Source of the DNA: JANNGZ01 sp031404155
GTDB taxonomy: Bacteria; Pseudomonadota; Gammaproteobacteria; Burkholderiales; Burkholderiaceae_C
Length of the DNA: 11,779 nucleotides
Assembly: GCA_031404155.1 (NCBI GenBank)
Contig: JANNGZ010000267.1
Coordinates: forward strand, 1 to 11,779
Direction: 5' to 3'
The notes under the pieces were generated by a model that had not been told where the DNA came from, did no database searches, and saw only the letters and a program-made list of their open reading frames with translations. A program made the position numbers and the translations under genes. Of this stretch, positions 1 through 7,394 are shown one piece after another (position 1 is the first letter of the stretch; each line of letters opens with the position of its first letter).

Positions 1-1866
<1,866 letters not shown>

Positions 1867-1890
1867 GGCGTTCTTCACTCGAGTGGGTCG

Positions 1891-1987
1891 GGTGAGCGCC
1901 GTTGCTCATCCGGCGCCGCGGCGCCGGAGCCCCGAGCCTGGCAGCGCCGGCCGCATCGGGGCCGGGCCGTCGCAACGCTCCTCGGGA
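1891..1987 (-). ncRNA. SAH (S-adenosylhomocysteine) riboswitch in the metH2 leader
   Basis: Read on the minus strand, the leader has the three conserved blocks of the SAH riboswitch in order: CGAGGAGCGTTGC (about 1984-1972), CCAGGCTCGGG (1941-1931) and AACGGCGCTCACC (1903-1891). Helix P1 forms from CCCGAG (1986-1981) and CTCGGG (1936-1931). The pseudoknot forms from GAGCG (1980-1976) and CGCTC (1898-1894). Between the P1 strands lies a hairpin with CCGGCC pairing to GGCCGG. Between P1 and the pseudoknot strand lies a second hairpin (1930-1904) with GCTC/GAGC at the base and a 7-bp GC stem above. SAH riboswitches are known as ON switches for ahcY, metH and metF type genes, so high SAH should raise metH2 expression. 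The call rests on remembered consensus blocks and hand-checked pairing, not on a covariance-model search. Confidence 0.93.
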
Positions 1988-1994
1988 GACTCTG

Positions 1995-2023
1995 ATTTTA
2001 GCGGCCGCACGCGATGCGGCCGA
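1995..2023 (-). promoter_or_regulatory. Putative metH2 promoter: -10 box TAAAAT with a perfect dyad in the -35/-10 spacer
   Basis: On the minus strand TAAAAT (2000-1995) matches the sigma-70 -10 hexamer at 5 of 6 positions. Transcription would start near 1989-1987, directly before the riboswitch P1 helix, which supports the placement. No good -35 hexamer lies at 17-18 bp (TCGGCC or TTCGGC). The spacer holds a perfect inverted repeat, CGGCCGCA-N5-TGCGGCCG (2002-2022), which could be an operator. This is inference from position and sequence only. Confidence 0.45.
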
Positions 2024-2077
2024 AGCCCATATGCTCGGGGCTTGTCAAACAAGATCGGCAATACCGGGGGACCTGTC

Positions 2078-2683
2078 GTGCCATCGCATCCCATGCACCC
2101 AATGCCCATCGCCCGCGCTGCATCGAGGCTTCAGGCACGGCGCGCAGCCCGCGTGCTGCTCAGCCTGGTCGGGGCCGGCTGCGCCGCCCTCTTCGTCGGC
2201 TGCGGCAGCGTGCCAAAGAGCGACTCGGCGCCACCCTCTGCCGGAGCCCGCCCCGGCGCCGCCGTGGTCTCCCTGGACGCCGAACAACGCTGGCTGACCG
2301 AATGGTTCAAGGGCACGCCGGTGGTGGTGGTCGGCGACGACGACGGGCGGGTGCTGGTGGAGGTGCCGCAGCCACATTGTTTCGAGCCGGAGAAGAGCAC
2401 GATCAAACCCGCGCTCGCCGCGGTGCTCGACCGCGTGGCCACCAGCATGCGCCGCGAAACCCGCTCCCGGATCACGATCTCGGTACCGGCGGACGGGAAC
2501 ACGACGCTGGTGAATTCGCGCGCGGCCAAGGTGCGTGCGTACCTCTATGTGCGTGGCGTGGTGCAGGACCGCATCGCACCGCCCGCGGCGCCGGCAGGCG
2601 ACTTGGTGCGCCTGCGGCTGGCGGTGGCCCCCGCGGCACCGGGGGCCGGAGCGGCTCCCGCCCGCGGCAGCACGGCACCCTGA
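2078..2683 (+). CDS. Putative lipoprotein with a divergent OmpA-like C-terminal domain
   Basis: I do not recognise a named gene. The 201-residue product begins with a basic stretch (RLQARRAAR, about 17-25), then a hydrophobic segment ending in LFVGC-GS, so Cys42 is the likely lipidated residue. LVGAGC at 30-35 is a weaker lipobox. The mature part has a short Ala/Pro/Ser linker and then a region (about 90-190) with the OmpA C-terminal pattern: F102 before the STIKPAL helix, LDRVATSM, and N141-xx-L-xx-SRA-xx-VRAYLYVRGV. The loop that holds the peptidoglycan-binding GHTD-type motif is shortened to PADGN, so peptidoglycan binding is uncertain. The GTG at 2078 is preferred because GGGGGA ends 6 bases upstream. 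ATGs at 2093 and 2102 are alternatives without a ribosome binding site. The gene sits between the two metH halves on the opposite strand and is convergent with metH1 (29 bp apart). It may act as an outer-membrane or cell-envelope lipoprotein. Confidence 0.75.
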   Translation: MPSHPMHPMPIARAASRLQARRAARVLLSLVGAGCAALFVGCGSVPKSDSAPPSAGARPGAAVVSLDAEQRWLTEWFKGTPVVVVGDDDGRVLVEVPQPHCFEPEKSTIKPALAAVLDRVATSMRRETRSRITISVPADGNTTLVNSRAAKVRAYLYVRGVVQDRIAPPAAPAGDLVRLRLAVAPAAPGAGAAPARGSTAP

Positions 2684-2712
2684 GCAGGCGGCGCCGCGGT
2701 CAGCAGCCCCGG

Positions 2713-3786
2713 TCAGGCCATCGACCCAGGCGCCGCGGCCGGCGCAAGCAGTTCGCTGAAGAGCCGGTCGTGCCGGCTGCGCGGCCGGTACTTCGACAGC
2801 CGCTGCGCGATCGCCGCGATGTGCTCCGGCGTGGTGCCGCAGCAGCCGCCGGCGATGTTGAGGAAGCCGCTGCGGGCGAACTCCTCCATCAGCGCGCCGG
2901 TGACTTCGGGGGTTTCGTCGAAGCCGGTCTCGCTCATCGGGTTCGGAAGGCCCGCGTTCGGGTAGCACGAGATATACGTGTCGCCGGCCACCTTGGCCAG
3001 CTCTTCGATGTAGGGCCGCATCAGCGCCGCGCCGAGCGCGCAGTTCAGGCCCACCGCGAGCGGCCGTGCGTGGCGCACCGAATGCCAGAACGCGCTCACC
3101 GTCTGGCCCGAGAGAATGCGCCCCGAGGCGTCGGTGACGGTGCCCGAGACGATCACCGGCAGGCGCTCGCCGCTGGTTTGCATCAACTCGTCGAGCGCGA
3201 AGATCGCCGCCTTGGCGTTGAGCGTGTCGAAGACCGTCTCGACCAGGAACAGGTCGACGCCGCCTTCGAGCAGCGCCGCGGCCTGCTCGTGGTACGCGGC
3301 GCGCAGCTCGTCGAAGCTCACATTGCGCGCCCCGGGGTCGTTCACGTCCGGGCTGATGCTCGCGGTGCGTGGCGTGGGGCCGAGTGCGCCGGCCACGAAG
3401 CGTTGTTTCTCGGGCGTGCTGGCGGCGTCGGCGGTCTCGCGCGCGATGCGTGCCGAGGCCAGGTTGAGCTCATGCGCGATCGCGCCCAGGCCATAGTCTT
3501 CCTGCGCGATCGAGGTGGCACCGAAGGTGTTGGTCTCGATGATGTCGGCACCGGCGCGCAGGTAGGCGGTGTGGATGTCGCGCAGGACATCGGGCCGCAC
3601 CAGCGCGAGCAGGTCGTTGTTGCCCTTCAGGTCCCTGGCGTGGCCGGTGAAGCGGGTGCCGCGGAAGTCGGCTTCGCTCAAGCGGTGGCGCTGGATCATC
3701 GTGCCCATCGCGCCGTCGATGATCACGATGCGGCTGGCAAGAAGCGCCGGCAGCGCGGCGCCTCGGGTGTACTCGATCGGCTTCAT
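2713..3786 (-). CDS. metH: Methionine synthase homocysteine-methyltransferase half (MetH1)
   Basis: This 357-residue cytoplasmic protein is the zinc-dependent homocysteine S-methyltransferase domain, matching the first ~350 residues of one-piece MetH. Motifs are DGAMGTMIQ (24-32), LKGNNDLL (53-60), GADIIETNTFGA (79-90), ETVFDTLNAKAA (183-194), VGLNCALG (245-252) and GGCCGT (313-318). Cys249, Cys315 and Cys316 are the expected zinc ligands. It must work with the folate/B12 half encoded at 1-1866, and neither half alone should be a full methionine synthase. Stand-alone homocysteine methyltransferases of the MmuM type are the alternative, but the long MetH-like motifs and the nearby second half argue against this. 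The ATG at 3786 has no ribosome binding site. TACAAT (3798-3793) lies 6 bases upstream, so the mRNA may be leaderless. No riboswitch fits in the 33-bp upstream gap. Confidence 0.95.
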   Translation of the reverse strand: MKPIEYTRGAALPALLASRIVIIDGAMGTMIQRHRLSEADFRGTRFTGHARDLKGNNDLLALVRPDVLRDIHTAYLRAGADIIETNTFGATSIAQEDYGLGAIAHELNLASARIARETADAASTPEKQRFVAGALGPTPRTASISPDVNDPGARNVSFDELRAAYHEQAAALLEGGVDLFLVETVFDTLNAKAAIFALDELMQTSGERLPVIVSGTVTDASGRILSGQTVSAFWHSVRHARPLAVGLNCALGAALMRPYIEELAKVAGDTYISCYPNAGLPNPMSETGFDETPEVTGALMEEFARSGFLNIAGGCCGTTPEHIAAIAQRLSKYRPRSRHDRLFSELLAPAAAPGSMA

Positions 3787-3792
3787 GCGAAC

Positions 3793-3798
3793 ATTGTA
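3793..3798 (-). promoter_or_regulatory. Putative -10 box of metH1, implying a leaderless transcript
   Basis: TACAAT on the minus strand matches the -10 consensus at 5 of 6 positions and ends 6 bases before the metH1 ATG, so transcription would begin at or next to the start codon. No recognisable -35 hexamer is present, and its place would overlap the start of the divergent rhodanese gene. Confidence 0.35.
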
Positions 3799-3819
3799 GG
3801 CAGCGTGACAACTCAGTCG

Positions 3820-4215
3820 ATGAAGCACCTCACTCCCACCGAAGCCTGGGCCTACCTGCAATCGCGGCCCGACGCGCTGTTTGTCGACGTGCGCATGGAG
3901 ATCGAGTACCTCTACGTCGGCCACCCGCCCGGCGTGGTGCATATCGCCTGGTACGAGTACCCCGAGATGCATGCGCACCCGCAGGTCTTTGTGCAGCAGG
4001 TGCGGCGCGAGGCGGGTGACGCGCTGGACAAACCGGTGGTGCTGCTCTGCCGCTCCGGCAAACGCACCGTGGACGCCGGAGAGGCGCTCGAAGCCGCCGG
4101 CTTCACCGAGGTGGTGAACGTGCTGCACGGCTTCGAGGGTGAGCTCGACGAGCAGTTCAAGCGCGGCCGGCTCAACGGCTGGCGCCACGACGGGCTGCCC
4201 TGGGAGCAGTTGTAG
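3820..4215 (+). CDS. Rhodanese-like domain protein (sulfurtransferase)
   Basis: This 131-residue cytoplasmic protein is a single rhodanese domain, which carries sulfane sulfur as a cysteine persulfide. It has the N-terminal LTPTEAWAYL helix (4-13), the CH2A-like FVDVRMEIEY (21-30), the HPPGVVHIAW segment (35-44), and the active-site loop VVLLCRSGKRT (73-83) with catalytic Cys77. FTEVVNVLHGFEGELDEQ (95-112) and the closing GLPW complete the fold. The six-residue loop CRSGKR is typical of sulfurtransferases rather than Cdc25-like phosphatases. No signal peptide is seen. The ATG at 3820 begins right at the conserved domain but has no ribosome binding site. A GTG at 3805 (four codons of extension) has only AGG four bases upstream. 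The gene is divergent from metH1 with 33 bp between them and convergent with the AAA ATPase gene. A link to sulfur-amino-acid metabolism is only suggested by position. Confidence 0.9.
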   Translation: MKHLTPTEAWAYLQSRPDALFVDVRMEIEYLYVGHPPGVVHIAWYEYPEMHAHPQVFVQQVRREAGDALDKPVVLLCRSGKRTVDAGEALEAAGFTEVVNVLHGFEGELDEQFKRGRLNGWRHDGLPWEQL

Positions 4216-4252
4216 CGGCGCTTGGTCCGGTGGGCTGCCGCGGTTCGGGCCG

Positions 4253-6547
4253 CTACTGCACGAAGCCGATGCCGCGCCGCTCGCGCACCTCGGGCTTGAC
4301 CCGGTGCTCGCCTTCGAGTTGCGCCAGAAATCCGTCGGGCTCGAAGGCTTCGGCCAGGATTTCCACCTGCCGCTTCACCGCCGCGAAGTCGCCCGGCGTG
4401 ATCTGGTCCAGCGCCGCGAGCCGCGCCCGCTGCTCCGCGGTGAGCCCGGCCGCGTCGCCGCCCAGCGCCTCGGTGATGAACATGCGCTCGCGCTGTTCGG
4501 CCAGCAGCGGATGGAAGCGCACCTTGAAGGTGAAGCGGCGCAGCGCGGCACTGTCGAGCTCGTCGAACAGGTTGGTGGTGCAGATGAACACGCCGGCAAA
4601 ACGCTCCATGCCCTGCAGCATCTCGTTGACCTCGGTCACCTCGTAGCTGCGCTCGGCGCGCTGGCGGCTGCGCAGGAAACTGTCGGCCTCGTCGAGCAGC
4701 AGCACCGCGCCTTCTCCTTGAGCTTCCTCGAACATCTTGGCCATGTTCTGCTCGGTTTCGCCGACGAACTTGCTCACCAGGTCGCTGGCCTGGCGCACCA
4801 GCAGCGGGCGGTGCAGCTCATGCGCGATGTACTCGGCCAGCGCGGTCTTGCCGGTGCCGGGAGCGCCGTGAAAACACAAGGTGCCGTGGCCGCGGCGGCC
4901 GAGCGCCTGCACCACGCGGGCGATCTCGAAGCGCGACTCGATGTTCAGCAGCGAGAGGTCGTAGGCGGTGACCACCAGGCGCGCCGGTTTTGCCGCACCA
5001 CTTTGGCCGAGCGCCTTGTCGGCGTTGCCGAGCTGGCGTTCGATCAAGGCCTCCACCGACTCCGGCGTGCCGGCCAGCCGTGAGAACCGCACCGCGGTGC
5101 GGATCTGCGCCGGGGTCAGCCCCTTGCGCTCGGCCAGCTTGCCGGCGAACCCTTCACTCACCTGCACGCCCACCAGCGCCCGTGTCACCAGCGCCGCGCG
5201 CGCCCCCGGCGGCGGCGACTTCAGCTCCATGTGGTACTGGAAGCGGCGGCGAAACGCCGGGTCGATCTGCTCGATGCGGTTGGTGACCCAGATCACCGGC
5301 ACCGGGTTGGTTTCCAGGATCTGGTTGACCCAGGCCTTGCCGCTGACGCTGCCCGAAGGCGGCGCGTCGCTGGTGTCCAGGCGCGCGATCAGCTGCGCGG
5401 TGTCGCTGGAGATCGGCGGGAACACATCCTCGACTTCGTCGAACAGCAGCGCCACCTTGGCGCTGCCTTTCAAGAACACCTGGCTGATCTGCAAGGAGCG
5501 GTAGCGGTCGCGGCCGGAGAGCGAGTTGCCGTCGCGGTCGGCGTATTCCACTTCGTAGAGCTCCAGGCCCGCGGTCTGTGCGGCCACCTTGGCCAGCTCG
5601 GTCTTGCCGGTACCCGGCGGGCCGTAGAGCAGCACATTGACCCCGGGCTCGTGCTGCGCCACCGCGTTGCCGAGCAGCGCGGTGAGCACGCGCACATCGT
5701 CGCCGACGAACTCGAAATCGGCGGGGGTGAGCTCGCTCTTGCTCGCCGGGCGGGTGAACACCGCCATCAGGTCGTTGGGACCACGGTACTCGCGCATCAG
5801 CACCGGCGGCAGTTGTTCGCTGACCTTCATCAGGTCGGCCAGGTCGGTGATGTTGTGTTCGGAGATCAGGTTCTCGACCATGCCGATGCGCTCCAGGCGC
5901 GAACCCGCGCGCAGCGCCTCGGCCACCTCCTGCTCGTTGACGCCGGCCACCGACGCGATCGCCGCGTACGCCTCCTGCGCGTTGCTGACCTTGAACTCGA
6001 CCAGCAGGCCGCGCAGGTCGCGCTGGTAGCGCGCCAGCGTGCCGTAAAGCAGCAGCGCACGTTCGGCCGGGTTGAGTTGCAGCAGGCCGGCGAGCGAGTC
6101 GATGTTCTTCTGCACCAGCGTAGACTCTTTTTTCAGGCTGCGTTCGAGCCATTCGCTGGTGGCGCCGAGCACCGCGAGAAGATCCTTCGGCGCGTCCTTG
6201 ACGTACTCGTCGATGTAGAAGAACAGCGTGCCCTCTTCATAGGGGCCGCGCCAATGGCCGTGGCGCGCCATGAAGGCCTTGTCGTCGAGCGCCTCGTGGC
6301 CGCGCCACAGGGCGTTGCCCTTGCATCGGCGGCCGAGAAATTCGCGCAGGCGCTTGAGCACCGACGCCGGCCACACCAGGTGCCGGCCGGTGAGCGAGAG
6401 CAGGCTGTTCCAGTCGCGCCGCAGGTTGAAACGCGCGGCGTTCTTCATCGTCAGCGCGAGCACGAACTGCGAGCACATGCGGTCGAGCACCGGGGCTTCG
6501 GTCAAGCCCGGGGTTGGCACCACGGCAGCGTCGCTGCGGCTTTTCAC
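4253..6547 (-). CDS. Tandem AAA+ ATPase of unknown function
   Basis: The 764-residue protein has two AAA+ modules after a ~290-residue N-terminal region with no recognised domain. Module 1 has Walker A GPPGTGKT (309-316), Walker B VALLFDE (365-371) and a putative arginine finger in FRRRF (432-436). Module 2 has Walker A GAPGTGKT (561-568), Walker B VLLLDE (615-620) and ALRRF (668-672). Module 2 has a classic pore-loop pattern (KFVGETE, about 593-599), whereas module 1 lacks a matching aromatic-hydrophobic-glycine loop. This points to a remodelling or unfolding machine in which module 2 grips the substrate. No membrane segment, protease or zinc-binding motif is visible. The GTG at 6547 is chosen because GGAGG (6560-6556) sits 8 bases upstream; a GTG at 6556 would abut that site. 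The gene is preceded by the DUF3567 gene on the same strand, but a strong hairpin and repeats lie between. It resembles stand-alone AAA ATPases of Burkholderiales with no assigned role. Confidence 0.9.
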   Translation of the reverse strand: MKSRSDAAVVPTPGLTEAPVLDRMCSQFVLALTMKNAARFNLRRDWNSLLSLTGRHLVWPASVLKRLREFLGRRCKGNALWRGHEALDDKAFMARHGHWRGPYEEGTLFFYIDEYVKDAPKDLLAVLGATSEWLERSLKKESTLVQKNIDSLAGLLQLNPAERALLLYGTLARYQRDLRGLLVEFKVSNAQEAYAAIASVAGVNEQEVAEALRAGSRLERIGMVENLISEHNITDLADLMKVSEQLPPVLMREYRGPNDLMAVFTRPASKSELTPADFEFVGDDVRVLTALLGNAVAQHEPGVNVLLYGPPGTGKTELAKVAAQTAGLELYEVEYADRDGNSLSGRDRYRSLQISQVFLKGSAKVALLFDEVEDVFPPISSDTAQLIARLDTSDAPPSGSVSGKAWVNQILETNPVPVIWVTNRIEQIDPAFRRRFQYHMELKSPPPGARAALVTRALVGVQVSEGFAGKLAERKGLTPAQIRTAVRFSRLAGTPESVEALIERQLGNADKALGQSGAAKPARLVVTAYDLSLLNIESRFEIARVVQALGRRGHGTLCFHGAPGTGKTALAEYIAHELHRPLLVRQASDLVSKFVGETEQNMAKMFEEAQGEGAVLLLDEADSFLRSRQRAERSYEVTEVNEMLQGMERFAGVFICTTNLFDELDSAALRRFTFKVRFHPLLAEQRERMFITEALGGDAAGLTAEQRARLAALDQITPGDFAAVKRQVEILAEAFEPDGFLAQLEGEHRVKPEVRERRGIGFVQ

Positions 6548-6640
6548 GATGAACACCTCCGTCCAGGAGAACTGCGAGGCATCTTGGCGCAGGCCGCGCC
6601 CCGGAGCAAGCCCCGGGTGCAGACGGTCGATCAGCAGGCC

Positions 6641-6672
6641 GCGAGCACGCCCGCGGCGCCGCGGGTGCTCGC
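6641..6672. repeat. Strong GC-rich stem-loop between the DUF3567 and AAA ATPase genes
   Basis: The left arm GCGAGCACGCCCGCGGC is nearly complementary to the right arm GCCGCGGGTGCTCGC, giving about 15 pairs with a 2-nt bulge and a very small loop. It follows the DUF3567 gene and precedes the AAA ATPase gene on the minus strand, so it could attenuate read-through or stabilise the 3' end of the DUF3567 mRNA. No U-run follows on either strand, so a classic intrinsic terminator is not supported. Confidence 0.6.
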
Positions 6673-6694
6673 GCCGCGCTGGCGCACGCTTGGT

Positions 6695-6800
6695 TCAGTG
6701 CAACAGCACCGCGTGAGTCAGTGCTGGGCCAGCGGGGTCAGTGCAACACAGCGGGGTGTCAGTGCAGCACCACGGGGTGTCAGTGCAGCACCACGGGGTG
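6695..6800. repeat. Degenerate 21-bp tandem repeat overlapping the 3' end of the DUF3567 gene
   Basis: About five units begin with TCAGTGC on the plus strand: 6780-6800 and 6759-6779 are identical, 6738-6758 has several changes, 6718-6737 is 20 bp and more diverged, and 6695-6717 is a longer, variant unit. On the minus strand the unit at 6780-6800 encodes the last residues HPVVLH and the stop codon, so the coding tail and its stop repeat in the same frame downstream. Divergence grows with distance from the gene. This fits repeated slippage or unequal-crossover duplication of the gene end. Confidence 0.85.
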
Positions 6801-7049
6801 CTGGGCGAGCTGAGTAAAGCCCGCAATGAACTCGTCGAGTTCGTCTTCGCTCGGGCCGCTTTCGACCAGGGCTTGCACACCGAGCTTGAAGCTCTCGGCC
6901 ACCGCGCCTTCAAGGAAGATTTCCTTGCGCGCGAACTTGTCCACGATTTCGTAACCGCCGCGCGTCAAGAACTCCTGCGCACCCGACGCTGGCGCCGGCA
7001 CATCGAATTGCACCACCACAAAACTGTCGGAGTTGTAGAGCATCTGCAT
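6780..7049 (-). CDS. DUF3567 family protein
   Basis: The 89-residue product starts MQMLYNSDSFVVVQFDVP and contains RGGYEIVDKFARKEIFLEG (30-48) and AESFKLGVQALVE (51-63), which I recognise as the DUF3567 family of small conserved Burkholderiales proteins. Its function is unknown, and no signal peptide or membrane segment is visible. The acidic stretch SEDELDEF (67-74) precedes the tail AQHPVVLH. The ATG at 7049 has AAAGGA about 9-10 bases upstream, a usable ribosome binding site. The stop lies in the first unit of a 21-bp tandem repeat, so the last six residues are part of the repeat. The length looks normal for the family. Confidence 0.88.
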   Translation of the reverse strand: MQMLYNSDSFVVVQFDVPAPASGAQEFLTRGGYEIVDKFARKEIFLEGAVAESFKLGVQALVESGPSEDELDEFIAGFTQLAQHPVVLH

Positions 7050-7143
7050 TGGGGCTTTCCTTTCACCGCGAACCTGGGACCCGAAACGCGGAATTCAAGG
7101 CTTTGGATGACCCCGGCCCTGATCCCTTCAGGGTTTCGTGCTC

Positions 7144-7175
7144 ATGAGCAAATGTGGCTCTGCCACTTTGCTCAT
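7144..7175. repeat. REP-like stem-loop, copy 1
   Basis: The arms ATGAGCAAATGTGGC and GCCACTTTGCTCAT pair over 14 bp with one bulged T and a TCT loop. The core AAATGTGGCTCTGCCACTTT is identical to copy 2 at 7289-7320. A second short hairpin, CCCCC-TC-GGGGG (7177-7188), follows at once. The arrangement suggests a dispersed extragenic palindromic element, but genome-wide copy number cannot be seen here. Confidence 0.8.
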
Positions 7176-7288
7176 ACCCCCTCGGGGGGCTGAGGGCCGC
7201 GGCTCCGAGTCCGCCTGCGCGGACTTGGACAGCCCGAAGGCCCAGCGCCTCTGGCGATGGGCGGACGACGTATTCGTCGGCCGTGCTC
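7176..7288. other. Hairpin-rich spacer between the two stem-loop copies
   Basis: No credible gene is seen. The stretch has short inverted repeats, including CCCCC-TC-GGGGG (7177-7188), GTCCGC-CTGC-GCGGAC (about 7209-7224) and CGACG-TATT-CGTCG (about 7265-7278). Together with the flanking copies it probably forms one composite extragenic element. Open frames across it give low-complexity, non-conserved-looking peptides. Confidence 0.55.
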
Positions 7289-7320
7289 TCAAGGAAATGT
7301 GGCTCTGCCACTTTCCTTGA
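7289..7320. repeat. REP-like stem-loop, copy 2
   Basis: The arms TCAAGGAAATGTGGC and GCCACTTTCCTTGA pair over 14 bp with the same bulged T and TCT loop as copy 1. The outer stem differs from copy 1 on both sides so that pairing is kept. A CCCC-AC-GGGG hairpin follows directly (7322-7331), the same order as in copy 1. Confidence 0.8.
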
Positions 7321-7335
7321 TCCCCACGGGGGGGC

Positions 7336-7353
7336 GGCCGGCTTCGGCCGGCC
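7336..7353. repeat. GC hairpin with a C(UUCG)G tetraloop next to the DUF3108 gene end
   Basis: GGCCGGC-TTCG-GCCGGCC is a perfect 7-bp stem closed by a UUCG tetraloop. The UUCG loop faces the plus strand; on the minus strand the loop reads CGAA. It lies about 41 bases past the DUF3108 stop codon and could form a 3' mRNA end structure. No U-run follows on the minus strand, so it is not a standard terminator. Confidence 0.6.
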
Positions 7354-7394
7354 TTGGGGTGCTCCGACAAGGCTGCGCAGCAAGGTGTCCCGCC

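Noticed and set aside
2041..2053. CTTGT-CAA-ACAAG inverted repeat and a TTGACA on the minus strand as a promoter
   Set aside because: The TTGACA has no -10 box at a proper distance, and the 5-bp dyad is short enough to occur by chance.
1867..2077. Cobalamin riboswitch ahead of metH2
   Set aside because: Expected by function, but no B12-box-like block was seen. The leader is fully accounted for by the SAH aptamer.
3787..3819. Riboswitch or attenuator ahead of metH1
   Set aside because: Only 33 bp separate the two divergent start codons, too short for any known methionine-related riboswitch.
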